In this document: positions 1 through 6,472 of the stretch, piece after piece
Layout: every line of letters starts with the position of its first letter
Position numbering within the stretch: position 1 is the stretch's first letter
Source of the DNA: Chloroflexota bacterium
GTDB lineage: Bacteria > Chloroflexota > Anaerolineae > Anaerolineales > DRMV01
Reading direction: 5' to 3'
NCBI GenBank assembly: GCA_013153335.1
Contig: JAADEP010000009.1
Coordinates: forward strand, 1 to 6,703
Length of the DNA stretch: 6,703 bases
Program-made: the position numbers and the translations under genes
The notes under the pieces: generated by a model
Databases searched by the model: none
What the model was told of the DNA's origin: nothing
The model's input: the letters and a program-made list of their open reading frames with translations, nothing else

Positions 1-44
1 CTCGACCTCGCCCCGGGCTCACGCGGGGCCAGCGTTTCGCCCGC

Positions 45-923
45 GTGCGGTCGTGGTTTGCGCGCCGCGAGGCCTCGCGCGGGCCCCTCGCCTCAAACCA
101 AAGGGCTCAACCTCCGCGGCGCCGCGCGCCGCTCCGGGGGCCACACGGGCGCCGCCGGAAGATAGGCCTCCGCGCCCGATGGGGTTGGCTATTGCTGGGG
201 ATCGGCCTTCTTCTAGCCTTGCCCAGCTGCAACAGCACGGCTACGCGCACGACCACCCCGCTACCGCCCTCCACCCCAACACCCTCCCCGACGGCTACAC
301 GAAGAGCACTCACGCCTCAGCCCTCCCCATCCCCCAGCCCAACTCCTTCGCCCACGCCCGACCCCATCCTCGCCCTCCGCGTCACCCGCGGCGACCTGCC
401 GCAAGACCTGGTCGCATTCCGCCCCTCGCCCGATGGCCGCGAGGCAGCCGCACGCGTGCTCGCCACTTTGGTCACCGGAGACCCTCACGCACTCCAGCCC
501 CCTGTGCAGTTCGGCTACCAAGACCCGGTCACCCTCAACGTGTTTTTCGGCGCGGCAACCTGGCTCACGCCAGAGCAGCGCCGCGCGGTCCTCGAGCGCA
601 TGCAGACCGAACCCCAAGCTTTGCACCAAGCGTGGCTCGACGCCCTGGAGTGGTTCGACCCGCAACGCGTCACCCTCGAACCTCTGGGCTGGCAACAAGG
701 CGAAGCCTCAACCGCGGTCCGGATGACCGTGCGCCTGAACGAAGGCGAAGGGCCTGAATGGGCCCTGGAATTGGGCGCGTTCGTTCGCGGACCGATCGCG
801 GTGGTCTTGGGCGAGGGATATGTGCGCACCTGGTCGCGCGTGCCCCCGGTCGATTGGCAAGCCCTGGCGCAAACCCTGGATCAGCGCATATCCTCGCAAA
901 TCTTGGCAACACCAACGCCCTAG
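45..923 (+). CDS. Putative lipoprotein with Thr/Pro stalk, unknown function
   Basis: I do not recognise a characterised family. A hydrophobic stretch at residues 46-60 ends in a lipobox-like LPSC with the candidate lipidated Cys at residue 62. A Thr/Pro/Ser stalk follows (about 63-107), then a predicted folded domain of about 180 residues (108-287) beginning ILALRVTRGDLP. The likely location is the outer face of the membrane. The stalk-plus-domain layout resembles hypothetical lipoproteins I associate with Chloroflexota (inference). The start is doubtful. GTG at 45 lacks a clear ribosome binding site and leaves an Arg-rich 45-residue extension before the signal helix. No ATG, GTG or TTG lies in frame between it and the helix, and the frame stays open to the window's left edge, so the gene may begin upstream. 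It ends with TAG 33 bp before the PEBP gene, probably in the same operon. Confidence 0.7.
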   Translation: MRSWFARREASRGPLASNQRAQPPRRRAPLRGPHGRRRKIGLRARWGWLLLGIGLLLALPSCNSTATRTTTPLPPSTPTPSPTATRRALTPQPSPSPSPTPSPTPDPILALRVTRGDLPQDLVAFRPSPDGREAAARVLATLVTGDPHALQPPVQFGYQDPVTLNVFFGAATWLTPEQRRAVLERMQTEPQALHQAWLDALEWFDPQRVTLEPLGWQQGEASTAVRMTVRLNEGEGPEWALELGAFVRGPIAVVLGEGYVRTWSRVPPVDWQALAQTLDQRISSQILATPTP

Positions 924-956
924 GACGGACCGCAACCCAACCCAGGAGGTGCTAGC

Positions 957-1565
957 ATGCGGTTGCGATATGGCATCCTGTTTTGGTTATGGGTCGGGGG
1001 GATGGCCGGGCTGCTCAGCGGATGTTGCGCGTCTCGGCCTGCCGCGCCAGCCCAGCCGGCGGCCACGCCGGCCCCGACACTGGCCGCCCAAGCCCCCGCG
1101 ACCGAATCCAGCCCGACCGCGGCGCTGAAGCTCGCGTCGCCCGCGTTCGAAGACCAAGGGCCGATACCCGCGCGCTATACGTGCGACGGCGAAAACGTCT
1201 CGCCGCCCTTGCAATGGGGGCCAACGCCCCCGGGCACCCGCAGCTGGGTGCTCATCATGGATGACCCCGACGCGCCCGGCGGGGTGTGGGACCACTGGAT
1301 CGTGTACGACATCCCGGCCCAGGTGACCCAGCTGGCCGAAGGGCAAACGCCCCCAGGCCGCCAAGGTCGCAACAGCTGGGGCCACGCGTATTATGAGGGT
1401 CCATGCCCGCCGCCCGGGCCCGCGCATCGGTATGTGTTCCGGCTGTTCGCGCTGGATGTGCCCAGCCTGGGCCTGCCTGAGGCCGCGAGCAAAGCCCAAG
1501 TGCTGGCGGCCATGGAAGGCCACGTTCTGAGCCAGGCGCAACTTATCGGGACCTACGGTCGCTAA
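957..1565 (+). CDS. PEBP / YbhB-YbcL (Raf kinase inhibitor-like) lipoprotein
   Basis: This is a phosphatidylethanolamine-binding-protein fold of the bacterial YbhB/YbcL type; the ligand and role of these proteins are mostly unknown. Family hallmarks are YTCDGENVSPPLQW (74-87), the ligand-pocket motif DPDAPGG (103-109) followed by WDHW with His113, and a second pocket segment with GPCPPPGPAHRY (148-159) leading into FRLFALD. The domain (about 57-202) is normal family length. In front of it are a signal peptide (hydrophobic 6-20), the lipobox LSGC with candidate lipidated Cys23, and an Ala/Pro/Thr linker (25-55). It is therefore probably an exported lipid-anchored form, whereas E. coli YbhB is cytoplasmic. 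Cys76 and Cys150 could pair outside the cell. The start is well supported: AGGAGGT at 944-950 lies 6 nt before ATG. The last 23 bp overlap the convergent sensor gene. Confidence 0.93.
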   Translation: MRLRYGILFWLWVGGMAGLLSGCCASRPAAPAQPAATPAPTLAAQAPATESSPTAALKLASPAFEDQGPIPARYTCDGENVSPPLQWGPTPPGTRSWVLIMDDPDAPGGVWDHWIVYDIPAQVTQLAEGQTPPGRQGRNSWGHAYYEGPCPPPGPAHRYVFRLFALDVPSLGLPEAASKAQVLAAMEGHVLSQAQLIGTYGR

Positions 1566-3501
1566 GAGCATGCGAAGCAGAAGGGGGCGAAGGCGCGGCT
1601 TGCGCGGGGCTCGTCACCTCGGGCTCGGTGGGCGTGGACGCGGCCGCGCGCGCGGCGCGTTCCATCTCAGCCAGAATCTTAGCCACCTCGGCCAAAGCTT
1701 GCTTTTGTTTGCGGTATAGGTCCGCCTCGGAGAGCGCGAGGCGGCGCGCGACCTCACGACCTTTGTGCCCTTGCAAAAATTTGAGGTCCAAGATGTTGTA
1801 CAGCAGCCACTCGGAAGTAAACCGCCGCTCGCCCGCGGGACGCAGGCGCTCGATGGCCTGACGCAAGACCGCGCGCAGCGCGTGGGTCGGATGCTCATGC
1901 CCCTGCTCCATGGCCTGCTGCACAATGCGCCATTTGAGCAGGGGGTTCTCGCTCAATTTCGGGCCTCCCCAATAATGCCGTAACGCATCCCGCACCCACT
2001 CGGCCAGCTCAGGCGCGGGCGGGAGTTCGTCCCATGGGGCCAGGGCTTTGGCCTGGTCGTACCGAGTGGCCGCGCGCAGGCGAAACATCTGATCGGGCCG
2101 GGCTTCGGGCGCGTGCAAGGCTTTGACCACAAGCCGGGCCCGCTGCCATTCCGCGAGGGCCCACGACGCCCGGCGGACCAAGGCCTCAAGCGCGGTGAGC
2201 GCGTCCGCATCCAAAGCCGTAGGTTCGCGCAAGCCCAAAATCCCCAGCAGCGCCCCCTTGGGCCCCACCAACGGATACAGCCACCAGCCATCCCAGACCA
2301 ACGCGGGGCGAATGCCTTGCGGCCCTTGCTCCCGCGCGGCCTGTAAGGTGTCCAATGGCGGAAGCTGGACGCCCTCCCCCTCGACGATCCACCAGCGCGG
2401 CTCGCCGTCCTCCAGCAACACCACCCACGCGGCCGGGATCTGCAGCCGATCGCACGCGCTGGTCAGCAAGGCCTCGAGCAGCTGGTGGATGTCGCGGTCG
2501 GTCATGAGCGAGCGCTCCATATCCAACAAAGGCTGCCATTCAGGGCCCTCCTGCCAGCGAAACACCCACCGCTCCCACCAGGGGATGAGGGATTGGACCA
2601 GGTGCAATCCCACCAAAAAGCTCAAAATCATGGTCAGGGGAACCAACCAGGCATAGGCTTCGCCCCACGTGCGGGCGGTCACGCGACGCACAAAGGTGGT
2701 CGTGGCCAGGGTAAAGGCAACCACACCCGGGCCCTGCGCCAACCAGCGCAGCAGCCGCGTCTGCACCCAACGGTCGGGCTGGGGGGCATCGAAGAAAGCC
2801 ACGGCATAGGCCATGGCGACCAAAAGCACAGCCACGGCCAGGTCGTTCACGGTGGCAAAGAGCCAAAAGAACCACGCTCGCGGGGTGTTCAGAAAGGAGA
2901 TAAACGACAGGTAGGGGAACGAGCCCAACGCAACCAAAAGCGCAGCCCAGGCCAAGTACGTCATCCGGCGCCGCGACGCGGCGACTCGGGTGCGGCGCCG
3001 CGCGCGTTCCAGGTTGATCACGGCCCAGAGCATGATGACCACGTAGTACAGCGCGAACACCAGGGCCGCCCAGGCGATCTGGAAATGCGGCGCGGGTTCG
3101 CGCGCGAAGCCAGCCCAAAACCACTCCGGCCGGAGGAGCATGACGCCAGTCCCCAGGGCCGCCAGCGCGTAGGCCAAACGCACGGCCCAGCGTCGGCGAC
3201 CGCGCGAGGGCCGGCCCGTGGTCGCGAGGACCGCGTCGGAAAAGTGCAAATACGCGGGCGGGAGCCAAAGGGTGCCCAGCCACTGTACCCGCAGCCACCA
3301 AGCTTGGGCTTCGGGCCAGGGGCTCGCGCTGCTAAGGGCCCGGCCCCCATACACCGCGGTCAGTGCCAGCAGCAAAATGGTGTACGCGAGGGTGATGCGT
3401 TTACGCAGGTTGTAGGTCAACAAATGAAGAAGCAGGCCAACCGCGATGATGCCCACCGCGGCCGACAGAACTTGGCTCAACGAAGCCAGCCAACGGATCA
3501 C
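1543..3501 (-). CDS. Multi-TM membrane sensor with GAF-like domain and C-terminal HTH-like module
   Basis: About nine hydrophobic helices fill residues 10-305 (for example 12-30, 36-56, 106-123, 141-164, 181-202, 210-237, 283-305), resembling the N-terminal 7TM region of some histidine kinases. A short linker leads to a GAF-like domain (about 325-455), with HQLLEALLTSACDRL at its start and LYPLVGPKGALLGILGL near its end. I find no H-box, N-box or DxGxG/GxGL ATP-lid motifs, so a kinase core appears absent. Residues about 505-615 are helical. They include TSEWLLYNILDLKFLQG then REVARRLALSEADLYRKQKQ, which reads like a sigma-region-4-type helix-turn-helix seen in Chloroflexota proteins. A disordered Pro/Ser/Ala tail follows (621-652). 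Likely role (inference): a membrane one-component regulator. The GTG start is supported by GAGGGGGA (plus 3505-3512). The gene lies 87 bp after the Ig-like membrane protein. Confidence 0.85.
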   Translation of the reverse strand: MIRWLASLSQVLSAAVGIIAVGLLLHLLTYNLRKRITLAYTILLLALTAVYGGRALSSASPWPEAQAWWLRVQWLGTLWLPPAYLHFSDAVLATTGRPSRGRRRWAVRLAYALAALGTGVMLLRPEWFWAGFAREPAPHFQIAWAALVFALYYVVIMLWAVINLERARRRTRVAASRRRMTYLAWAALLVALGSFPYLSFISFLNTPRAWFFWLFATVNDLAVAVLLVAMAYAVAFFDAPQPDRWVQTRLLRWLAQGPGVVAFTLATTTFVRRVTARTWGEAYAWLVPLTMILSFLVGLHLVQSLIPWWERWVFRWQEGPEWQPLLDMERSLMTDRDIHQLLEALLTSACDRLQIPAAWVVLLEDGEPRWWIVEGEGVQLPPLDTLQAAREQGPQGIRPALVWDGWWLYPLVGPKGALLGILGLREPTALDADALTALEALVRRASWALAEWQRARLVVKALHAPEARPDQMFRLRAATRYDQAKALAPWDELPPAPELAEWVRDALRHYWGGPKLSENPLLKWRIVQQAMEQGHEHPTHALRAVLRQAIERLRPAGERRFTSEWLLYNILDLKFLQGHKGREVARRLALSEADLYRKQKQALAEVAKILAEMERAARAAASTPTEPEVTSPAQAAPSPPSASHALSDRRSR

Positions 3502-3531
3502 ACGTCCCCCTCACACCAACGAACCCCGGCC

Positions 3532-3587
3532 AAGCGCGTGAGCGCGCTTTCGCCAGCTCGCCCCGGCCCCGCGGCCTCGCGAGCCGC
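3532..3587 (-). other. Two GC-rich hairpins in the spacer between membrane-protein and sensor genes
   Basis: The 87-bp spacer holds two inverted repeats. One has a 5-bp stem (GCGGC 3571-3575 / GCCGC 3583-3587) directly after the upstream gene's TAA. The other has a 7-bp stem with a 4-nt loop (AAGCGCG 3532-3538 / CGCGCTT 3543-3549). Neither is followed on the - strand by a T run, so they are poor intrinsic terminators. They may be RNA processing, pausing or attenuating structures, or chance in GC-rich DNA. Confidence 0.35.
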
Positions 3588-3588
3588 C

Positions 3589-4266
3589 TTATTCTTCCGC
3601 CGGCGCGATGGTGAACCGCACCCGGCACGGCGAGAGCGCCTGACCGGTGTTGTCCACCACCACCAATTGTAAAACATAGTCACCGGGGGGCAAGGTGGTC
3701 GTGTCCCAGGCCTCCACCAAGACGTCGTTCACCTTGGGGACGCGGTCCGCTTCAATGGTCAAGAACAGGCTCTGGCCCACCGGGGCGAATTCCACTTTAT
3801 AAAAACCGAAGTTTTCCAGCCATGCAGTGCCTTTGATTTGAATTTCGCCCGAAACCGTGCTGCCAGGCCCGGGGTCGGTAATCATGACTTTGTCGGGGAT
3901 GCAGCCTTCCCGGCCCTCGACAGCCACCGTGGGCAACGGGGTCGGGGTTGGCGTCGCCAACGCAGGCGCCTCACCCGGGGTACCGGTCGCGGCGGGTTCA
4001 TCGGGCAGAGATGCGGCCACGGGCGCGCTTGCAGAGCCCGTCCCCAAGCCGTGAACGCCGACCAAAAGCACGACCAACGCGACCAGCGAAAGGAACAAAG
4101 CCCATAAGCTCTGACGCAAACGTTCTTGCGCGTATTCCCGTTCCAACTGAAAAACCGCCTCTTGCAGGTCTTGCCAGGCCAGCCAGGCGCGGCGAGCAAA
4201 GAGCAAGAGGCCGATTAAAAGGAAGAGGACCAACACGCGCTCATAGCGTGCGAACCAACTCAACAT
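3589..4266 (-). CDS. Two-helix membrane protein with extracytoplasmic Ig-like domain
   Basis: Function is not known. The protein has a hydrophobic helix at 11-24, a charged helical, possibly coiled segment at 25-53 (rich in Arg, Glu, Gln), a second helix at 54-72, a Pro/Thr/Ala stalk at 76-115 containing TPTPTPLP, and a beta-rich domain at 118-221. The domain carries VMITDPGPGSTVSGEIQIKG, a central W/F-rich strand and LPPGDYVLQLVVVDNTG, typical of bacterial Ig/FN3-like surface domains. Cys122 and Cys214 sit at the two ends of the domain and could form a disulfide. The basic inter-helix loop suggests it is cytoplasmic, with the C-terminal domain outside. The ATG start has a modest GAGG (plus 4274-4277) 7 nt upstream. 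It is encoded just ahead of the membrane sensor on the same strand, so it could supply that sensor's external sensing or cell-wall-contact part (inference). Confidence 0.82.
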   Translation of the reverse strand: MLSWFARYERVLVLFLLIGLLLFARRAWLAWQDLQEAVFQLEREYAQERLRQSLWALFLSLVALVVLLVGVHGLGTGSASAPVAASLPDEPAATGTPGEAPALATPTPTPLPTVAVEGREGCIPDKVMITDPGPGSTVSGEIQIKGTAWLENFGFYKVEFAPVGQSLFLTIEADRVPKVNDVLVEAWDTTTLPPGDYVLQLVVVDNTGQALSPCRVRFTIAPAEE

Positions 4267-4366
4267 GTCCAGGCCTCAAGGCAACACCCGTGCATCCGGG
4301 GGATGGCGACGGCCAAGGCGAACTACCGAGCGAATCGGTCCCTCCTCCACCTTGGGCAAACGCAAA

Positions 4367-4393
4367 GGGTACGGGGCACGGGGCCCCGTACCC
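4367..4393 (-). terminator. Perfect 11-bp hairpin right after punA
   Basis: GGGTACGGGGC (4367-4377) pairs perfectly with GCCCCGTACCC (4383-4393) around a 5-nt loop. The stem starts 2 bp beyond the punA stop codon. On the - strand it is followed by TTTGCGTTTGCC, which is T-enriched but not a clean U-tract. It is probably a partial terminator or an RNA-end-stabilising stem for the recombinase-like/punA message. Read-through into the next gene remains possible. Confidence 0.6.
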
Positions 4394-4395
4394 GG

Positions 4396-5277
4396 TTAAG
4401 CATCGAACGCCAGTTGGGCAAGCACGCCCTCGATCAGCGCGGCCATGCGCGGGGTAATGCGCTTGCCGGCCTCGAGCACTTCTTCGTGGGTCGTGGTCGT
4501 CTTGCCGTCCAAGTTCGCGCGGTTGCTGATGCCCGAAATGCCCAAAACCCGCATGCCGCTGTGCACCGCGGTGACCACTTCGGGCACGGTCGACATGCCC
4601 ACGGCGTCTACGCCAATAAGACGCAAAAAGCGCAAATCCGCGGGTGTTTCAAATTGCGGCCCCGCGACGCTGACGTAGACTCCTTCCCAAAGGGGCTCAA
4701 TGCCCTTGGCTTCGGCCACGCGGCGCGCGAGGGCGCGCAGTTCTGGGTCATACGCACGCCCCATATCCGGGAAGCGCGGGCCAAAGGAGTCCAAGTTCGG
4801 CCCGCGCAAGGGCGAAAGGCCGGCCATGCCCATGAAGTTGATGTGGTCCTGCAGCAACATCAAATCGCCCGGCGCGAAGTCGGGGTTCACCGCGCCGGCC
4901 GCGTTGGTCACGATCAGCACTTCCACGCCCAAACGGCGCATCACCCGGATGGGCAGGCCAATTTGGGCCATGGTGTAGCCCTCATAGTAATGGGCCCGAC
5001 CCTGCATCAGCATGATGGGCTGGCCTGCCCACTCGCCCAAGATGAGCCGCCCCGCGTGGCCTTTGACCGTGGCCTCGGGCCAATCGGGCAACTCCGCGTA
5101 CGGGATGCGCGCCCGCACTTGGGACGCGGCTTCGGCTACCGCGCCCAGGCCCGAGCCCAAAATCAGCCCGACCCGGGGCACGAAGCCCGGCACCCGCGCG
5201 CGAATCGCATCCGCGACCGCGTCGATGTCTTGCTCAGTGAAGAAATCCGGCTTTTGCAGGTTCGGACGCGCGCCCAT
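4396..5277 (-). CDS. punA: Purine nucleoside phosphorylase (trimeric PNP/MTAP family)
   Basis: This enzyme cleaves inosine, guanosine and their deoxy forms with phosphate to give the free base and (deoxy)ribose-1-phosphate, in cytoplasmic purine salvage. The 293-residue length is typical. Visible motifs in order: phosphate-binding GSGLG (41-45), HAGRL (74-78), GRAHYYEG (93-100, with the phosphate-contact Arg and His), NAAGA (125-129), AGPQFET with the base-binding Glu210 (205-211), VGMSTVPE (226-233), and SNRAN with Asn252, followed by His264 in HEEVLEAGKR. Asn at the purine-contact position favours a 6-oxopurine phosphorylase over methylthioadenosine phosphorylase, which usually has Asp there. 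The ATG overlaps the stop codon of the upstream recombinase-like gene by 1 nt (TAATG), and AAGAGGAGG lies inside that gene's last codons. A strong hairpin follows the stop codon. Confidence 0.97.
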   Translation of the reverse strand: MGARPNLQKPDFFTEQDIDAVADAIRARVPGFVPRVGLILGSGLGAVAEAASQVRARIPYAELPDWPEATVKGHAGRLILGEWAGQPIMLMQGRAHYYEGYTMAQIGLPIRVMRRLGVEVLIVTNAAGAVNPDFAPGDLMLLQDHINFMGMAGLSPLRGPNLDSFGPRFPDMGRAYDPELRALARRVAEAKGIEPLWEGVYVSVAGPQFETPADLRFLRLIGVDAVGMSTVPEVVTAVHSGMRVLGISGISNRANLDGKTTTTHEEVLEAGKRITPRMAALIEGVLAQLAFDA

Positions 5278-5290
5278 TAGGCCTCCTCTT
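5275..5290 (-). promoter_or_regulatory. TAATG stop/start overlap with internal RBS
   Basis: On the - strand the recombinase-like stop TAA and the punA ATG share one base (plus 5275-5279 reads CATTA). AAGAGGAGG (plus 5282-5290) ends 4 nt before the ATG and is encoded within the upstream gene. This arrangement is typical of translational coupling by ribosome re-initiation, so punA output probably depends at least partly on translation of the upstream gene. Confidence 0.8.
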
Positions 5291-6317
5291 GCTCCCGGTT
5301 CCGAGGGCCATAGTTCCCGTCCAAGGGGAAGGGCATCGCGGAGAGGCGGCTCAAGAACTCCTCATCCAAACGCTCCTCGGCCCCCGGTTCCATGGTGATG
5401 GTGTTGTCAGGATGCAGGATGGGCACCAAGCTGACGTCCTCGTTTTCACACGCGCGATGGAGACGGCGCATCAAGAAGCGCGTCGAGAGCGGGTTCGTGT
5501 GCCCGAACGCGAGCTGCAGCACAATGGGCGGCACGTTCGCGCGGGAGAGGCGATATGCGGCCGTGTTCCGCAGCGCTTGGGGCGTGAGAGGTTTGGCCAA
5601 GTGCAAGACATTGCCCCACGACCGCAAAGATTGCCACAGACTTTGCCGGCTGATCGAACGGCCCAATTGGCTCAAGAACAAGCCGCGTGTATCGGGCATC
5701 GCGTTGAAGCGCGGACGGATTTGGAGATAACGGCGCAAGGGTTCAACCGCGGCTTTGATAGGGAACCAGATCTCGTTCTTCGCGATATCGGTCACCCGGA
5801 TGCGCGCCTGGTCCAAGTCCAAATCGTCCAGGGTAAAGCGGATCAGCCATTCGCTGGGGAAGCCCCATTCCACAAAAAGCGAAATGATGGCCAGATCTCG
5901 CTTCGCGCGCGGGGTCTCAATCTGAAGCAAACGCTCCCACAACGTGAGGAGCTCTTGACTATTGAAGCAAACCACGGCCTGCGTCTCCTGAGCTTGCTCG
6001 AAATATTGATTAAGCTCCCGCGTGGGCGGGACAAAAGGCTGCTCAAGTTGGCCATTTGACATCAAATAGCGTTGAAAGCTACGGAGCGAGGCCAAGCGGC
6101 GCATCAACGTACTTCGGCGATAGGTCTTTGCCTGCTCAGCCAAATATTCTCGACAAGCCTCGGGGGATAAATCCGACAACTTCGGCTCCCGGCCCAACTT
6201 GCGGCGCAGAAAATCGTAAAACTGCTTAATATCGTCAATGTAACCGACCAGGGTCATATGCCGGTAGCCTTGCTGCTGAAGGTAGTCCTTAAACTTCTCG
6301 ATCCACTCGGACATCAT
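5277..6317 (-). CDS. Tyrosine-recombinase-like (Xer/integrase fold) protein, catalytically degenerate
   Basis: The layout matches XerC/D: a SAM-like core-binding domain (about 2-90; KFKDYLQQQGYRHMTLVGY, then STLMRRLASLRSFQRYL) followed by a catalytic-type domain (about 115-285). Read against XerD, key residues are lost. The Arg I motif GLRxSE reads GFPSEW with Pro154. The first His of HxLRH reads QALRN with Gln247. The TxxY nucleophile after GH reads TRFL with Leu282, and no Tyr lies nearby. Arg250 and His273 remain, and Lys180 may be near the beta-hairpin Lys. A charged 55-residue C-terminal tail (290-346) is extra. Strand cleavage is therefore very unlikely; DNA binding or a structural role is possible (inference). 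The frame is intact and has a good RBS (GGGAGGT, plus 6325-6331, 7 nt before the first of two ATGs), so it appears maintained rather than decaying. It is coupled to punA. Confidence 0.85.
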   Translation of the reverse strand: MMSEWIEKFKDYLQQQGYRHMTLVGYIDDIKQFYDFLRRKLGREPKLSDLSPEACREYLAEQAKTYRRSTLMRRLASLRSFQRYLMSNGQLEQPFVPPTRELNQYFEQAQETQAVVCFNSQELLTLWERLLQIETPRAKRDLAIISLFVEWGFPSEWLIRFTLDDLDLDQARIRVTDIAKNEIWFPIKAAVEPLRRYLQIRPRFNAMPDTRGLFLSQLGRSISRQSLWQSLRSWGNVLHLAKPLTPQALRNTAAYRLSRANVPPIVLQLAFGHTNPLSTRFLMRRLHRACENEDVSLVPILHPDNTITMEPGAEERLDEEFLSRLSAMPFPLDGNYGPRNREQEEA

Positions 6318-6370
6318 CGGGACGACCTCCCTAAGAAAAGTCTGGGTCTACAACGCCATGGCTAAGGATA

Positions 6371-6399
6371 AGTTTAGCACACGAATTTAGCTCTGAGAA
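6371..6399 (-). promoter_or_regulatory. Candidate promoter P1 for the recombinase-like/punA operon
   Basis: Reading the - strand: -35 TTCTCA (plus 6394-6399, 4 of 6 to TTGACA), a 17-nt spacer, and -10 TAAACT (plus 6371-6376, 4 of 6 to TATAAT). Transcription would start near 6364, giving a leader of about 45 nt before the ATG at 6317. The match is moderate. The region is clearly AT-richer than the flanking genes. Confidence 0.4.
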
Positions 6400-6412
6400 G
6401 CCCCGCGGGCTT
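6398..6412. repeat. Short perfect palindrome next to P1
   Basis: AAGCCC (6398-6403) and GGGCTT (6407-6412) form a 6-bp inverted repeat around CGC. It overlaps the upstream edge of the P1 -35 box by 2 bp, so it could be an operator. It could also be a weak terminator for transcription arriving from the transposase. There is no T run, so either role is tentative. Confidence 0.25.
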
Positions 6413-6472
6413 ATAACGACAGCATTCTAAGGCAACTCTTATGTTTGCCCACCCGCCAACTCTAGGCATATA

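Noticed and set aside
240..365. Possible tandem repeat or satellite
   Set aside because: The repetitive look is the codon pattern of a Thr/Pro/Ser protein stalk, not a DNA repeat with a fixed unit.
53..757. 234-codon + strand frame inside the first lipoprotein gene
   Set aside because: It is Arg/Pro-rich in a shifted frame. The overlapping frame has a signal helix, a lipobox and a domain, so it is the real one.
1543..3501. Annotation as a sensor histidine kinase
   Set aside because: Only the sensory part resembles kinases. No H-box or ATP-binding boxes were found.
2485..3672. 395-codon open frame on the + strand
   Set aside because: It is antisense to the membrane sensor, runs past its start, and reads as low-complexity Arg/Gly/His/Gln without domains. 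This is typical of a shadow frame in GC-rich DNA.
4267..4366. Possible riboswitch or leader RNA before the Ig-like membrane protein
   Set aside because: Only a 5-bp hairpin (ACCGA 4325-4329 / TCGGT 4335-4339) is visible. There is no recognisable aptamer pattern and no convincing promoter.
4303..5280. 325-codon open frame on the + strand
   Set aside because: It is exactly antisense to the unambiguous punA gene, with a His/Arg-rich composition and no recognisable motif.
5289..6059. 256-codon + strand frame antisense to the recombinase-like gene
   Set aside because: No domain and no convincing RBS; the opposite strand has a clear family match.
5277..6317. Annotation as active XerC/XerD or phage integrase
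   Set aside because: The nucleophilic Tyr, Arg I and one His are replaced, so an active-recombinase label would mislead.
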